Shown here: positions 1 to 6,461 of the stretch, in pieces
Layout: each line of letters starts with the position of its first letter
Position numbering within the stretch: position 1 is the stretch's first letter
Source of the DNA: JBDRMN01 sp043812055
Lineage (GTDB): Bacteria; Patescibacteriota; Gracilibacteria; JAHISY01
DNA length: 14,872 bases
Direction of reading: 5' to 3'
Assembly (NCBI GenBank): GCA_043812055.1
Contig: JBDRMN010000070.1
Location: 1 to 14,872 of the forward strand
The notes under the pieces: model-generated
Seen by the model: only the letters and a program-made list of their open reading frames with translations
What the model was told of the DNA's origin: nothing
Database searches by the model: none
Program-made: the position numbers and the translations under genes

Positions 1-2
1 CC

Positions 3-137
3 TCTCTCAACAACCAAAAACTTTTGTTAGAGATTCAAAAATGGCAGCATCATTACAACTTCTTACGATTGCATTCGAGCTGTAACAACATGCCACCTTT
101 TAAATACTATCTAACTGTCTTGCGGACTGGGGCTTAA
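3..137 (+). CDS. C-terminal end of a DDE (integrase-core) transposase, cut by window edge
   Basis: This reading frame is open from the first bases of the window to a TAA at 135-137, giving 44 codons. The peptide contains QKWQHHYNFLRLHSS followed by a PP..YY segment. That fits the W-x3-YN-x2-R-x-H pattern with a later P and Y/F seen at the C-terminus of integrase-core transposases of the IS3/IS481 type. The catalytic D, D and E residues would lie upstream, outside the window. In the intact protein this region closes the RNase H-like domain that cuts and joins transposon ends. The family cannot be fixed from so short a tail. Whether the upstream gene is intact is unknown. Confidence 0.7.
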   Translation, partial: SLNNQKLLLEIQKWQHHYNFLRLHSSCNNMPPFKYYLTVLRTGA

Positions 138-200
138 TACAAGTAAACCCGGGACTTAACCTTTCTAATAAATCTGTCGATCAGTGCGCATTAGTCTAAA
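138..200. mobile_element. Presumed right end of the insertion sequence
   Basis: This non-coding stretch directly follows the transposase stop. It contains a GC-rich core, GTAAACCCGGGACTTAACCT at 142-161, of the kind found in terminal inverted repeats of IS481-like elements. The matching left end is outside the window, so the exact boundary and any target duplication cannot be set. The assignment is inference from position and general resemblance. Confidence 0.3.
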
Positions 201-205
201 TTGAC

Positions 206-234
206 TTGCAAAGGGTGATAGTTTCTATTAAAAT
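206..234 (+). promoter_or_regulatory. Promoter of the first lipoprotein gene, leaderless layout
   Basis: TTGCAA at 206-211 and TAAAAT at 229-234 are separated by 17 bases, a near-consensus sigma-70 arrangement. An overlapping alternative is TTGACT at 201-206 with TATTAA at 226-231 (19-base spacer). The ATG at 241 lies 6 bases after the -10 box, where transcription would start. The mRNA would therefore have essentially no leader, in keeping with the absence of a Shine-Dalgarno sequence. Confidence 0.55.
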
Positions 235-240
235 ATTGAC

Positions 241-924
241 ATGAAGGAGAAAGAAGGTCTTAATCTCGACCCCGAAAAGACCGGAGCACTTCAGCAGATT
301 TTGCGAAGTAGGATCATGAAAACATTAGGAGCAGTAGTAGCCCCCTTTGTGCTTATTAGCTGTGTTATGGGTGGACCTTACAGTATAAAGAAATATTTAA
401 AGCCTCCTTCTCTTGAAAATCGAGTACTGAAAGTCGACCGGAATGGAAGGCTCGCTGTAGTGTGGGGTTACGGTGACGGAAGTAAGGTCTGGGTGTTGCC
501 TGCTGGAGAAGTGCCACCTAACCCTACGGAAGAATGGCTGGCCAACAGTAAGTTTTCGGACTATTGGTACTTTTACTCTGAAGTTAAAAATGCTTCCTAT
601 GTCGAGGGAAAACTATTTCGTTTTGGAGATGAATATTACCTCTTGGCTAAGACGTCAGAAGGACATCATATGCTTTCTAAGGCAAATTTTCATCCGGACT
701 TAAAAATGGAAAAGCTGCTTGGGTCAAAAACAGGGATCACTTATGATCCTTCAACTCAATCCTTCACAGCTGAATCAGGAATTCTTCGCATCAGTGGTAG
801 TGGCAGCTGGACTTTTGAAAAATTCCCACCGGGATTCAAGCCGGTGTCTCGAGACGGCAAGACGAGCAAATTTAAGCCAACTCCCAAAGACAAGGCGATC
901 AAAAGACAGGCTAGTAATCTCTGA
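241..924 (+). CDS. Putative lipoprotein of unknown function (exported protein 1)
   Basis: The 227-residue product has no domain I recognise. A cytoplasmic N-terminal extension of about 25 residues precedes a hydrophobic stretch (about residues 27-40) ending in a good lipobox, L-I-S-C, with the lipidated Cys at 41. This predicts a membrane-anchored protein facing outward. The mature part is mixed, with aromatic-rich segments (YWYFY near residue 103) and a basic C-terminus. The extension contains LRSRI, and exported protein 2 has SRSRI at the same distance from its Cys, so the two N-termini look related. The ATG at 241 fits the -10 box 6 bases upstream. An internal ATG at 316 (Met26) would give a conventional short signal peptide. 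The gene converges on a protease-gene remnant, as exported protein 3 converges on the intact protease. Confidence 0.7.
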   Translation: MKEKEGLNLDPEKTGALQQILRSRIMKTLGAVVAPFVLISCVMGGPYSIKKYLKPPSLENRVLKVDRNGRLAVVWGYGDGSKVWVLPAGEVPPNPTEEWLANSKFSDYWYFYSEVKNASYVEGKLFRFGDEYYLLAKTSEGHHMLSKANFHPDLKMEKLLGSKTGITYDPSTQSFTAESGILRISGSGSWTFEKFPPGFKPVSRDGKTSKFKPTPKDKAIKRQASNL

Positions 925-987
925 AGAGCCGGTCAACCAAATGAGTTTTAAATCTGGATTTCTGGAGAAAACCATACGGACGATTCA

Positions 988-1062
988 CTACATCTCTTTC
1001 ACTCTATCCGGATGTCGCCCCGCTGACTTTTTTATTCTGCCCAAATTTATTGCCGAGTCAAT
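988..1062 (-). pseudogene. Remnant of the 3' end of a trypsin-like protease gene
   Basis: Read on the minus strand, this stretch encodes NLGRIKKSAGRHPDRVKEM and a TAG stop. The intact protease gene at 4269-5282 ends NLDAIKKSEWRHPDRVKEM followed by a stop. Identity extends into DNA around the stop codon. Upstream of the shared part an IDSAI segment matches IDLET of the intact gene, with seven codons (IRRSLLK) missing between. The signal peptide, catalytic domain and all three active-site residues are absent, so this cannot be a functional protease. It shows that the preceding exported-protein gene once faced a protease gene, just as in the second copy of the cassette. Confidence 0.85.
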
Positions 1063-1096
1063 TTTTTAATCTGACTAAATTCCAAGTGGCACGTAG

Positions 1097-1102
1097 TAAA
1101 AT
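1097..1102 (+). promoter_or_regulatory. -10 box of acyltransferase gene 1
   Basis: TAAAAT lies 6 bases before the ATG at 1109, the same spacing as at 229-234 and 3272-3277. No convincing -35 box is present at the standard distance (CTGACT at 1071-1076 would need a 20-base spacer). Leaderless transcription is inferred. Confidence 0.4.
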
Positions 1103-1108
1103 GCGCCC

Positions 1109-2173
1109 ATGCCCAAAACGGTCAAGAATTCCCGCTGGGCCGTCCTCGACATCGCGAAAGCGATCGCCGTTATCTTCATGCTGCTCGGCCACAATCTGAT
1201 GTGGTGGTACGTGACTGACGGACAGCAGTTCGTCGCCAATTTGGAAATCGAGATAAATCTTGCGCCGCTTATTTTCGGCGTCTTTGCGCTTTTTGTGATG
1301 TCTCTCCCGATCACCGCCGGGATGGCTCTGCGCTTTTATTTCCGACGAGCTTGGGATACTCAAAAACAAAAGTTGGGTAAGCAGTTTCCCTTTTTAAAAA
1401 AGTTGAGAGTAGCGCTTTATGTAGTCCTGTGCGGCTTTTTATTGAATTACCTGAATTGGGGAACTGACGATATTTTTCTCTGGAATGTTTTAGCGTTCTT
1501 TGGGCTAAGCCTATTCACGATCATTTTTTTTCTGAAGTTTTTCCGTTGGCGGTATCTGCAAATATTTGCCCTGACCGTGCTGCTGTCAGCCCCCTGGTTA
1601 AGAGCTTTCTTTTGGCGGGACGGACAGTATTCCTATCCCGAAGCGGTTTTTTTCGGTGAGCCGGGCAATCTGCACGACTGGCCGTTTTTCCCTTGGTTTG
1701 CCATTATTGTCTCCGGGTTTTTTATTGCTGATTTCTATCTTTCAAAACACAAAAAACAGTTTTCCAAAATACTGAGCATCGCCGGGTCGGTCTTGCTGCT
1801 TTTGGCGCTGCTCGTTTCCGGCTCCGTTTTTTATCGCCTGGACTTCAACAATGCCTGGGGCGCTAATCTTTTTGAGCCGCCGACTCTGCGCATTCTTGGC
1901 CAGTTGGGATTTTTTGCGATTTTCTTTGCTGCTCTAAATTACTTTTTCGGTAAGACCAAACTCAAGAAATACGGGATCATCAATACTTTCAGCCATGGCA
2001 TTCTTTATATTTATCTTTTCAATTACACTGTCGGCTACCATTTGACCAACTTCTGGAAGCTCCAGCACGAATTTAAGATGCTGGGAATTTCCTTGTTGCT
2101 ACAGTTTATTGTCGCTTACCTGATCGGGACACTGGTTGTCTTTTTGAAATTCAGAAAAAGGGGATATGATTAA
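1109..2173 (+). CDS. Multi-pass membrane acyltransferase-like protein, copy 1
   Basis: This 354-residue protein is strongly hydrophobic, with roughly ten membrane segments. The N-terminal segment RWAVLDIAKAIAVIFMLLGHN resembles the first helix of acyltransferase-3 and heparan-alpha-glucosaminide N-acetyltransferase-like (DUF1624) proteins, where Arg/Asp and a helix-end His are conserved. The FFPWFAI...G segment (about residues 195-208) resembles the PWF...G helix of DUF1624 proteins. HGILYIYLF near the end resembles the last helices of acyltransferase-3 proteins. Such proteins usually move acetyl or other acyl groups across the membrane onto sugars or cell-surface polymers. The substrate here is unknown. 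It is clearly paralogous to the gene at 5391-6461 along its whole length, differing mainly in a few loops. Its last three codons come from a different repeat (see the junction at 2161-2181), and it overlaps the next gene by 8 bases. Confidence 0.75.
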   Translation: MPKTVKNSRWAVLDIAKAIAVIFMLLGHNLMWWYVTDGQQFVANLEIEINLAPLIFGVFALFVMSLPITAGMALRFYFRRAWDTQKQKLGKQFPFLKKLRVALYVVLCGFLLNYLNWGTDDIFLWNVLAFFGLSLFTIIFFLKFFRWRYLQIFALTVLLSAPWLRAFFWRDGQYSYPEAVFFGEPGNLHDWPFFPWFAIIVSGFFIADFYLSKHKKQFSKILSIAGSVLLLLALLVSGSVFYRLDFNNAWGANLFEPPTLRILGQLGFFAIFFAALNYFFGKTKLKKYGIINTFSHGILYIYLFNYTVGYHLTNFWKLQHEFKMLGISLLLQFIVAYLIGTLVVFLKFRKRGYD

Positions 2174-3236
2174 TATTCCTGCTTTACCGGCAGAGCCAAC
2201 AATTGCCGCCACAGGGGGAAAGAAGGTTTTGCAGACATTACTAGATACAATGAAAAAATCCCCAGAGCTTGCCGGAAGTAGTGAAAATATTTTAAGGCTT
2301 CTTTCTCGGAGTAGGATTTTTAGGGTATTGGTAGCGGCTGGCGCTATTACTTTTTTTGCTAATGGCTGTGTTTCTACCCGGGAAAAAGGAGTTTCCAGTG
2401 GCCCCACAGAAACGGCTGAGCAACTAACCGGGAAGATGAAGATGTTGAAATCAGCTGAAGCTGCATCAGTAAAAGAGAGCAGCGCGATAGCCCACATCCC
2501 TGACAGGACAAAAGAATCATTCCAGCTCGGACAAGATAAAGACGTGCGCAATGGGCCAGTGCAATGCACTCCGGAAGAGCAAGAAGAGCAAAAGAGAATT
2601 TATAACAAAATGGGAATTGCCGAGATGCGCCTCATGCACAAAGAGCCCACCGCTGGCATTATCGTTTACGATTTATCGCTGTCAAACGGATGGAAGGTTC
2701 TGATGGCTTTCCCAGAAGACTTTGCTTCGGGCAAGACTGCTAGTGAAGTAAACCTACATTCTCCCAGGCGCTGGTTGGAGAATGTTATTGGAAGAAATGG
2801 AAGGAATTTGCAAGCTAGGGTGGTAATTGGAATCAAACCTGAAGAGGATGCTGAGTACAAGTTTTGTGAACCTACTCCTGATGGTCGTGCCCTTTTCGGA
2901 GCCAAGCTGAAGAATACTAAAACCGGCAAGATCCGCTATCGGTTTTATGTAGCTTGGTTGAGCGAGGACGGGAAAAGATGGGCTGCTCAACCCGCAAAAG
3001 CCAAAAATGGATTTACAGTTAAGACTGAGGATAAGTATGTTCATATAGAATTTCCCAAGTCACCAAATGGTGGTGAGGAGTATGTGGAGTATCAAAAAGG
3101 TAAAAAATCTTCATCTGCGTTCGTTCCTGAGCTAAAACACAGGATTAATATTCCTGCTCAGCCAGCCAAGCCAGCAATTGCCACCAAAGAAAAAGAGAAG
3201 ATAAAAGAAGTTCTTACGGACACTGCCAGGCAGTAG
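2166..3236 (+). CDS. Putative lipoprotein of unknown function (exported protein 2)
   Basis: The 356-residue product matches no domain I recognise. Residues 2-30 (INIPALPAEP...LLDTMKK) repeat the protein's own C-terminal tail (INIPAQPAKP...VLTDTARQ) and probably derive from a duplicated gene end. A hydrophobic stretch at about 52-67 ends FANGC, a non-ideal lipobox with Cys68. The mature part is hydrophilic. It is homologous to exported protein 3 over the C-terminal two thirds, with shared K-Y-x-H-[IV]-E-F-P and the tail. Two starts are possible. The ATG at 2166 overlaps the acyltransferase stop and has AGGGG 2 bases upstream. The ATG at 2250 (Met29) would put the Cys at residue 40, matching Cys41 of exported protein 1, and is likely the ancestral start. 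Translational coupling to the upstream gene is plausible. Confidence 0.7.
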   Translation: MINIPALPAEPTIAATGGKKVLQTLLDTMKKSPELAGSSENILRLLSRSRIFRVLVAAGAITFFANGCVSTREKGVSSGPTETAEQLTGKMKMLKSAEAASVKESSAIAHIPDRTKESFQLGQDKDVRNGPVQCTPEEQEEQKRIYNKMGIAEMRLMHKEPTAGIIVYDLSLSNGWKVLMAFPEDFASGKTASEVNLHSPRRWLENVIGRNGRNLQARVVIGIKPEEDAEYKFCEPTPDGRALFGAKLKNTKTGKIRYRFYVAWLSEDGKRWAAQPAKAKNGFTVKTEDKYVHIEFPKSPNGGEEYVEYQKGKKSSSAFVPELKHRINIPAQPAKPAIATKEKEKIKEVLTDTARQ

Positions 3237-3271
3237 GTCGCCCATTACTGATTTAAAACAACAGTCTCAAC

Positions 3272-3277
3272 TAGAAT
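3272..3277 (+). promoter_or_regulatory. -10 box of exported protein 3 gene
   Basis: TAGAAT lies 6 bases before the ATG at 3284, and no Shine-Dalgarno sequence is present. The -35 region is poor. The constant spacing shared with two other genes in this locus supports leaderless initiation. Confidence 0.4.
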
Positions 3278-3283
3278 ATCAGC

Positions 3284-4249
3284 ATGAAGATGAGAGAAAC
3301 TCCTGATCTTCGCGGCTCATTAGACTCTACTCCCGAGCCGCCGAAAGAGCTGAGAATGAACCGGAGAAGCCTTTTGAAAGTTGCAGTATTAACAGCTGCT
3401 ACAGCAGGGCTCAAGCAAGCTGTAGATGGTGTTGTGGAGTCCTTGGCTCTAGCCAAAGCTTTAGAGACTCCTGATATAACAAGGACAATGAAGCCTAGCG
3501 CAAAGGAAATTGAGGATATGCGAAAAATAGAAAAAAAGGGCTGTGCCATCACCGAATTAGAGATAGTGGGTGATGGTCCTAAAGCTGGTGTTGTTGTCTG
3601 GAAGACAGAGTGGTCGAGAAAAGAACCCTGGAAAAAAGAAAAAAAATGGGAAATGTATATACCTGTTTCACATGAGTGGGCAGAGCGCTGTAAAGCCGAT
3701 AAGCCGTTCAATCAAAATAGTGAAAAGCCGTATTTTGTTGAAATGATGAAGCATCTTATGAGGATAATTAAGTCAAGAGGTGGCTTAAAACAAGTTAGTA
3801 TAGAAAAAAAAAGGGATAACAAGATATTAGGCTTGGTTTTTACGGAGATCAAAGAGACTTACAAGAATGAAGACAATCAGGGCAAAAGTAGTTTTAAGAG
3901 GGCGTTGCTTGGTGTTCGAAAGCAAAAGGATGGTGAAATCATCACGGAGATAGTCCCTCTCTGGTTAGACAAAGGAAATCTTGCTTATCCGTATACTCTA
4001 ACTGATGAAAACGGCAAAGGAAGAAACACTGATACTCTCGGCAATGGAAAATATGCGCATGTTGAATTTCCCGGAAAGAAAATAGGAGAAAACCAGATTG
4101 AATATCAAGTTGGTGAAAATCACGATGAGGTATTTACTTCGGAATCGATTCATAAAATAGAAATACCTTTACTGGCGGACAAAACAGTGGTCGCCGCTAC
4201 AGAGAAGGCAAAGATAGAGGAGGTGCTCAAGGATACCGCCAGACAGTAG
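3284..4249 (+). CDS. Exported protein of unknown function with twin-arginine-like signal (exported protein 3)
   Basis: The 321-residue product matches no domain I recognise. A 24-residue polar N-terminus precedes MNRRSLLKVAVLTAATAG, a good twin-arginine (Tat) signal: RRSLLK followed by a moderately hydrophobic helix. No lipobox Cys follows. This suggests export of a folded protein, unlike exported proteins 1 and 2, which have lipoprotein-type signals. The rest is lysine-rich and aligns with exported protein 2: PKAGVVVWK with PTAGIIVYD, KYAHVEFP with KYVHIEFP, and the tail I-x-IP...EVLKDTARQ with EVLTDTARQ. DNA after the two stop codons is also alike (CAGTAG-TTCGCC against CAGTAGGTCGCCC), so the genes arose by tandem duplication. 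Start choice is 3284, with a -10 box 6 bases upstream. Met25 at 3356 is an alternative giving a standard-length signal. The gene converges on the protease gene with about 20 bases between stops. Confidence 0.7.
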   Translation: MKMRETPDLRGSLDSTPEPPKELRMNRRSLLKVAVLTAATAGLKQAVDGVVESLALAKALETPDITRTMKPSAKEIEDMRKIEKKGCAITELEIVGDGPKAGVVVWKTEWSRKEPWKKEKKWEMYIPVSHEWAERCKADKPFNQNSEKPYFVEMMKHLMRIIKSRGGLKQVSIEKKRDNKILGLVFTEIKETYKNEDNQGKSSFKRALLGVRKQKDGEIITEIVPLWLDKGNLAYPYTLTDENGKGRNTDTLGNGKYAHVEFPGKKIGENQIEYQVGENHDEVFTSESIHKIEIPLLADKTVVAATEKAKIEEVLKDTARQ

Positions 4250-4268
4250 TTCGCCTACTGCATTCCCA

Positions 4269-5282
4269 CTACATCTCCTTCACCCTATCCGGATGTCGCC
4301 ACTCTGACTTTTTTATCGCATCCAAATTCTTTAAAAGCGACCGGCGAATTGTTTCCAAGTCAATCACGCTTCCGCCGACTAAGTCGCCGGGAATTTGCTG
4401 GGAGACGAGTGCCTGAATTTCTACGATGACATTCGGTTTGCCGCCATTTTCCTCCGGGAGCAAAACCCGGATGCTTACAACCGATCCGCCACTCTCGCCG
4501 GGACGATGCACACCACCAGTGAGTTGTCGTATGTTGCCGAGCTTTTCGATGAGGTTTGTTTCTCCTTGGCGGAGAATGTATTTGGAGTCGGCTAACTCAC
4601 CAGTATAGAAATACAGTTTGCCACCGACACCGATTTGAGATTTGGCGAGGGGTAAACCGGTTTGGAGTTCGGGTTTGGTGTTCAGGAGGTCACGTCCCTC
4701 GATGCTCTCGAAACGCAGGAAAGCCAGATCACTTTTTTTGTCTATTACGAAATCTGATTTTTTGGCGATAGCGACCGTTTCCGGATTCAGGTCGAAATAG
4801 CACTGACCGTTATCCGGATCGATCTCGGCCGGCAGGACTTTCACGAAGTCCGGCATGCGATCCAGGTCGTGGGCAGCAGTGGCTAGAGCTTTGCCACCGT
4901 CCGGCAACTGGACGAAGAAGCAAGTCCGGTTTTGCCAGAGACCGCTAGAGCCATCGGCGGCCTCCTCGGGCTTACTGTGACGGGAGAGGACGACAGTATT
5001 AAGATTGAAAATCTGCTTGGCCAGCTCACCTGCTCCTTCGGTATAGATCAGGCGCCGTTGTTGTTCGACCTGATCGTAAAAAAATTGAAGCTTTTGACGT
5101 AAGCCTTTATTTTCTCTTTCTAACTTTTCCGTTTTACTGTCGCAAGGGTTGTGCGCATCGGGGAGAATAACTGTTTTGCTACAGGCAACCCCACTTGCAG
5201 AAATAAATAGCAGGAAGATCGCCAGGCGCGTAGCGCGATTACTGCTGAGCAGACGGAAAATGGAAGTTTTTTCGCGAGCCAT
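4269..5282 (-). CDS. Trypsin-like serine protease, lipoprotein
   Basis: This 337-residue protein has a hydrophobic signal at about residues 19-33 ending SGVAC, a lipobox-like site with Cys34. A short coiled-coil-like segment follows (about 50-78, EKLERENKGLRQKLQ). The S1-family chymotrypsin-fold domain then shows all three catalytic residues: His138 in ATAAH, Asp185 in SDLAFL, and Ser264 in RPGESGGS. It should be an active endopeptidase tethered outside the cell by its lipid and held off the membrane by the coil. Possible substrates are the neighbouring exported proteins, but nothing in the sequence proves it. ATG at 5282 is chosen. A TTG nine bases upstream (5289-5291) lies 6 bases after a TAATAT box (5298-5303) and could be a leaderless start adding three residues. 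The gene is divergent from acyltransferase 2, and a decayed copy lies at 988-1062. Confidence 0.85.
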   Translation of the reverse strand: MAREKTSIFRLLSSNRATRLAIFLLFISASGVACSKTVILPDAHNPCDSKTEKLERENKGLRQKLQFFYDQVEQQRRLIYTEGAGELAKQIFNLNTVVLSRHSKPEEAADGSSGLWQNRTCFFVQLPDGGKALATAAHDLDRMPDFVKVLPAEIDPDNGQCYFDLNPETVAIAKKSDFVIDKKSDLAFLRFESIEGRDLLNTKPELQTGLPLAKSQIGVGGKLYFYTGELADSKYILRQGETNLIEKLGNIRQLTGGVHRPGESGGSVVSIRVLLPEENGGKPNVIVEIQALVSQQIPGDLVGGSVIDLETIRRSLLKNLDAIKKSEWRHPDRVKEM

Positions 5283-5377
5283 AAAAAACAAGCGGGGATA
5301 TTACTGGAACTTGATCACGCTGGCTAGCTCTCTGTATCGGGAGAAGGATTTTTGGCGAAGTCGGACAACCAGCTTTC

Positions 5378-5383
5378 GAGAGG
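5378..5383 (+). promoter_or_regulatory. Shine-Dalgarno sequence of acyltransferase gene 2
   Basis: GAGAGG lies 7 bases upstream of the ATG at 5391 and is one of the few recognisable ribosome binding sites in the window. It favours this ATG over the in-frame TTG at 5352. Starting at 5391 also makes the N-terminus the same length as the paralogue (eight residues before RWAVLDIAKAIAV). Confidence 0.55.
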
Positions 5384-5390
5384 TAGTAGA

Positions 5391-6461
5391 ATGGAGCAAG
5401 TGATTAAAGAGAAAAGATGGGCCGTCCTCGATATCGCCAAAGCCATTGCCGTTATTTTCATGATCCTCGGCCACAATCTGATGTGGTGGTACACCGTTGG
5501 CGGCCATCGCTTTGTCGCCCATTTCGAGTTCGAAGCCAGACTGGCGCCGATTATTTTCGGTGTTGCTGCTCTCTTCGTGATGACGATCCCGATTATCGCT
5601 GGCATGGCTTTACGTTTTCATTTCCGCCGGGGTTGGGATGAGCAGAAGCGGAAATTGATTCGTGGCAAAGCACCTGCACTCTTGACGGTTGTCCAGCTGG
5701 CTATCTATATATCTGCACTTGGGTTTTTGTTGAACTATCTTAACTGGGACTGGGACGACGCCTTCAACTGGAACGTTCTGCAGTTTTTCGCTTTGAGCTT
5801 GATCGTGATCACGCTTACGCTGAAATTTTTGTCTTTGGATTATTTACTAGCTCTGGCTGCGGCTGTGCTACTCTCGGCTGCTTGGCTACGGGAATTCTTT
5901 TGGCGGGACGGAAATTTTGCCTATCTGGAAACGGCTTTGTTTGGTGAGCCCAGTAGTAGCAATGTCTGGCCCTTCTTTCCTTGGTTCGCCATCGTGGTTT
6001 TTGGTTTTTTGATTGCACAACTTTATCTTTTACCCAAATACCGAAAGCGCTTTTCTAAAATCCTGATTGTTTCCGGAGGAATCTTGATTTCGACGACGCT
6101 ACTTTTTTCCGGATCTTTGTTTTACGATTTGGACTTTGCCAATGTCTGGGGAGCGACAATTTTTCAACCACCCTTAACGAAGGTTCTGGGCCAGTTGGGT
6201 TTTTTCGCGGTGCTTTTTGCCGGGCTGCATTATTTTTTCTCTCAAAGCAAGCTACGACCTTACGGAGTCATCAATGTTTTCAGTCACGGTATCTTATATA
6301 TCTATCTCTTTCATTTCACGATCGGTTATCAACTCACTAATGCCTGGAAACTCCAGTACGAATTTAAGCTGCTGGGGATTTCCTTGTTGTTACAGCTCCT
6401 TGTCGCTTATCTAATCGGAGCAGCAGTTGTTTTTCTGAAACGCCGCAAAGGAAGGGCCTGA
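5391..6461 (+). CDS. Multi-pass membrane acyltransferase-like protein, copy 2
   Basis: This 356-residue protein is the paralogue of the product of 1109-2173. Long runs are shared: RWAVLDIAKAIAVIFM, LGHNLMWWY, FLLNYLNW, WPFFPWFAI, LGQLGFFA, FSHGILYIYLF and LGISLLLQ. About ten membrane helices are expected. The R/D/H pattern of helix 1, the PWF helix and the YIYLF helix are retained. The likely role is acyl transfer across the membrane, as in DUF1624/heparan-alpha-glucosaminide N-acetyltransferase-like and acyltransferase-3 proteins, with unknown substrate. Conservation of these motifs in both copies suggests both remain under selection. It diverges from the protease gene (108 bases between starts) and abuts the next gene tail to tail with no spacer. 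Confidence 0.75.
   Translation: MEQVIKEKRWAVLDIAKAIAVIFMILGHNLMWWYTVGGHRFVAHFEFEARLAPIIFGVAALFVMTIPIIAGMALRFHFRRGWDEQKRKLIRGKAPALLTVVQLAIYISALGFLLNYLNWDWDDAFNWNVLQFFALSLIVITLTLKFLSLDYLLALAAAVLLSAAWLREFFWRDGNFAYLETALFGEPSSSNVWPFFPWFAIVVFGFLIAQLYLLPKYRKRFSKILIVSGGILISTTLLFSGSLFYDLDFANVWGATIFQPPLTKVLGQLGFFAVLFAGLHYFFSQSKLRPYGVINVFSHGILYIYLFHFTIGYQLTNAWKLQYEFKLLGISLLLQLLVAYLIGAAVVFLKRRKGRA

Noticed and set aside
2..82. Another open frame at the left edge ending TAA at 80-82
   Set aside because: It overlaps the transposase tail, which has a recognisable W-x3-YN-x2-R-x-H pattern; this frame shows nothing similar.
775..1069. Alternative plus- and minus-strand frames over the end of exported protein 1
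   Set aside because: They overlap the supported gene, and the only homology found in the spacer is the protease remnant.
2099..2569. Minus-strand frame of 156 codons across the end of acyltransferase 1
   Set aside because: It is antisense to two better-supported genes, and the plus-strand signal peptide and homology explain the sequence.
5352..5390. Upstream TTG start of acyltransferase 2 adding 13 residues
   Set aside because: The paralogue has no counterpart to these residues, and a Shine-Dalgarno sequence supports the ATG at 5391.
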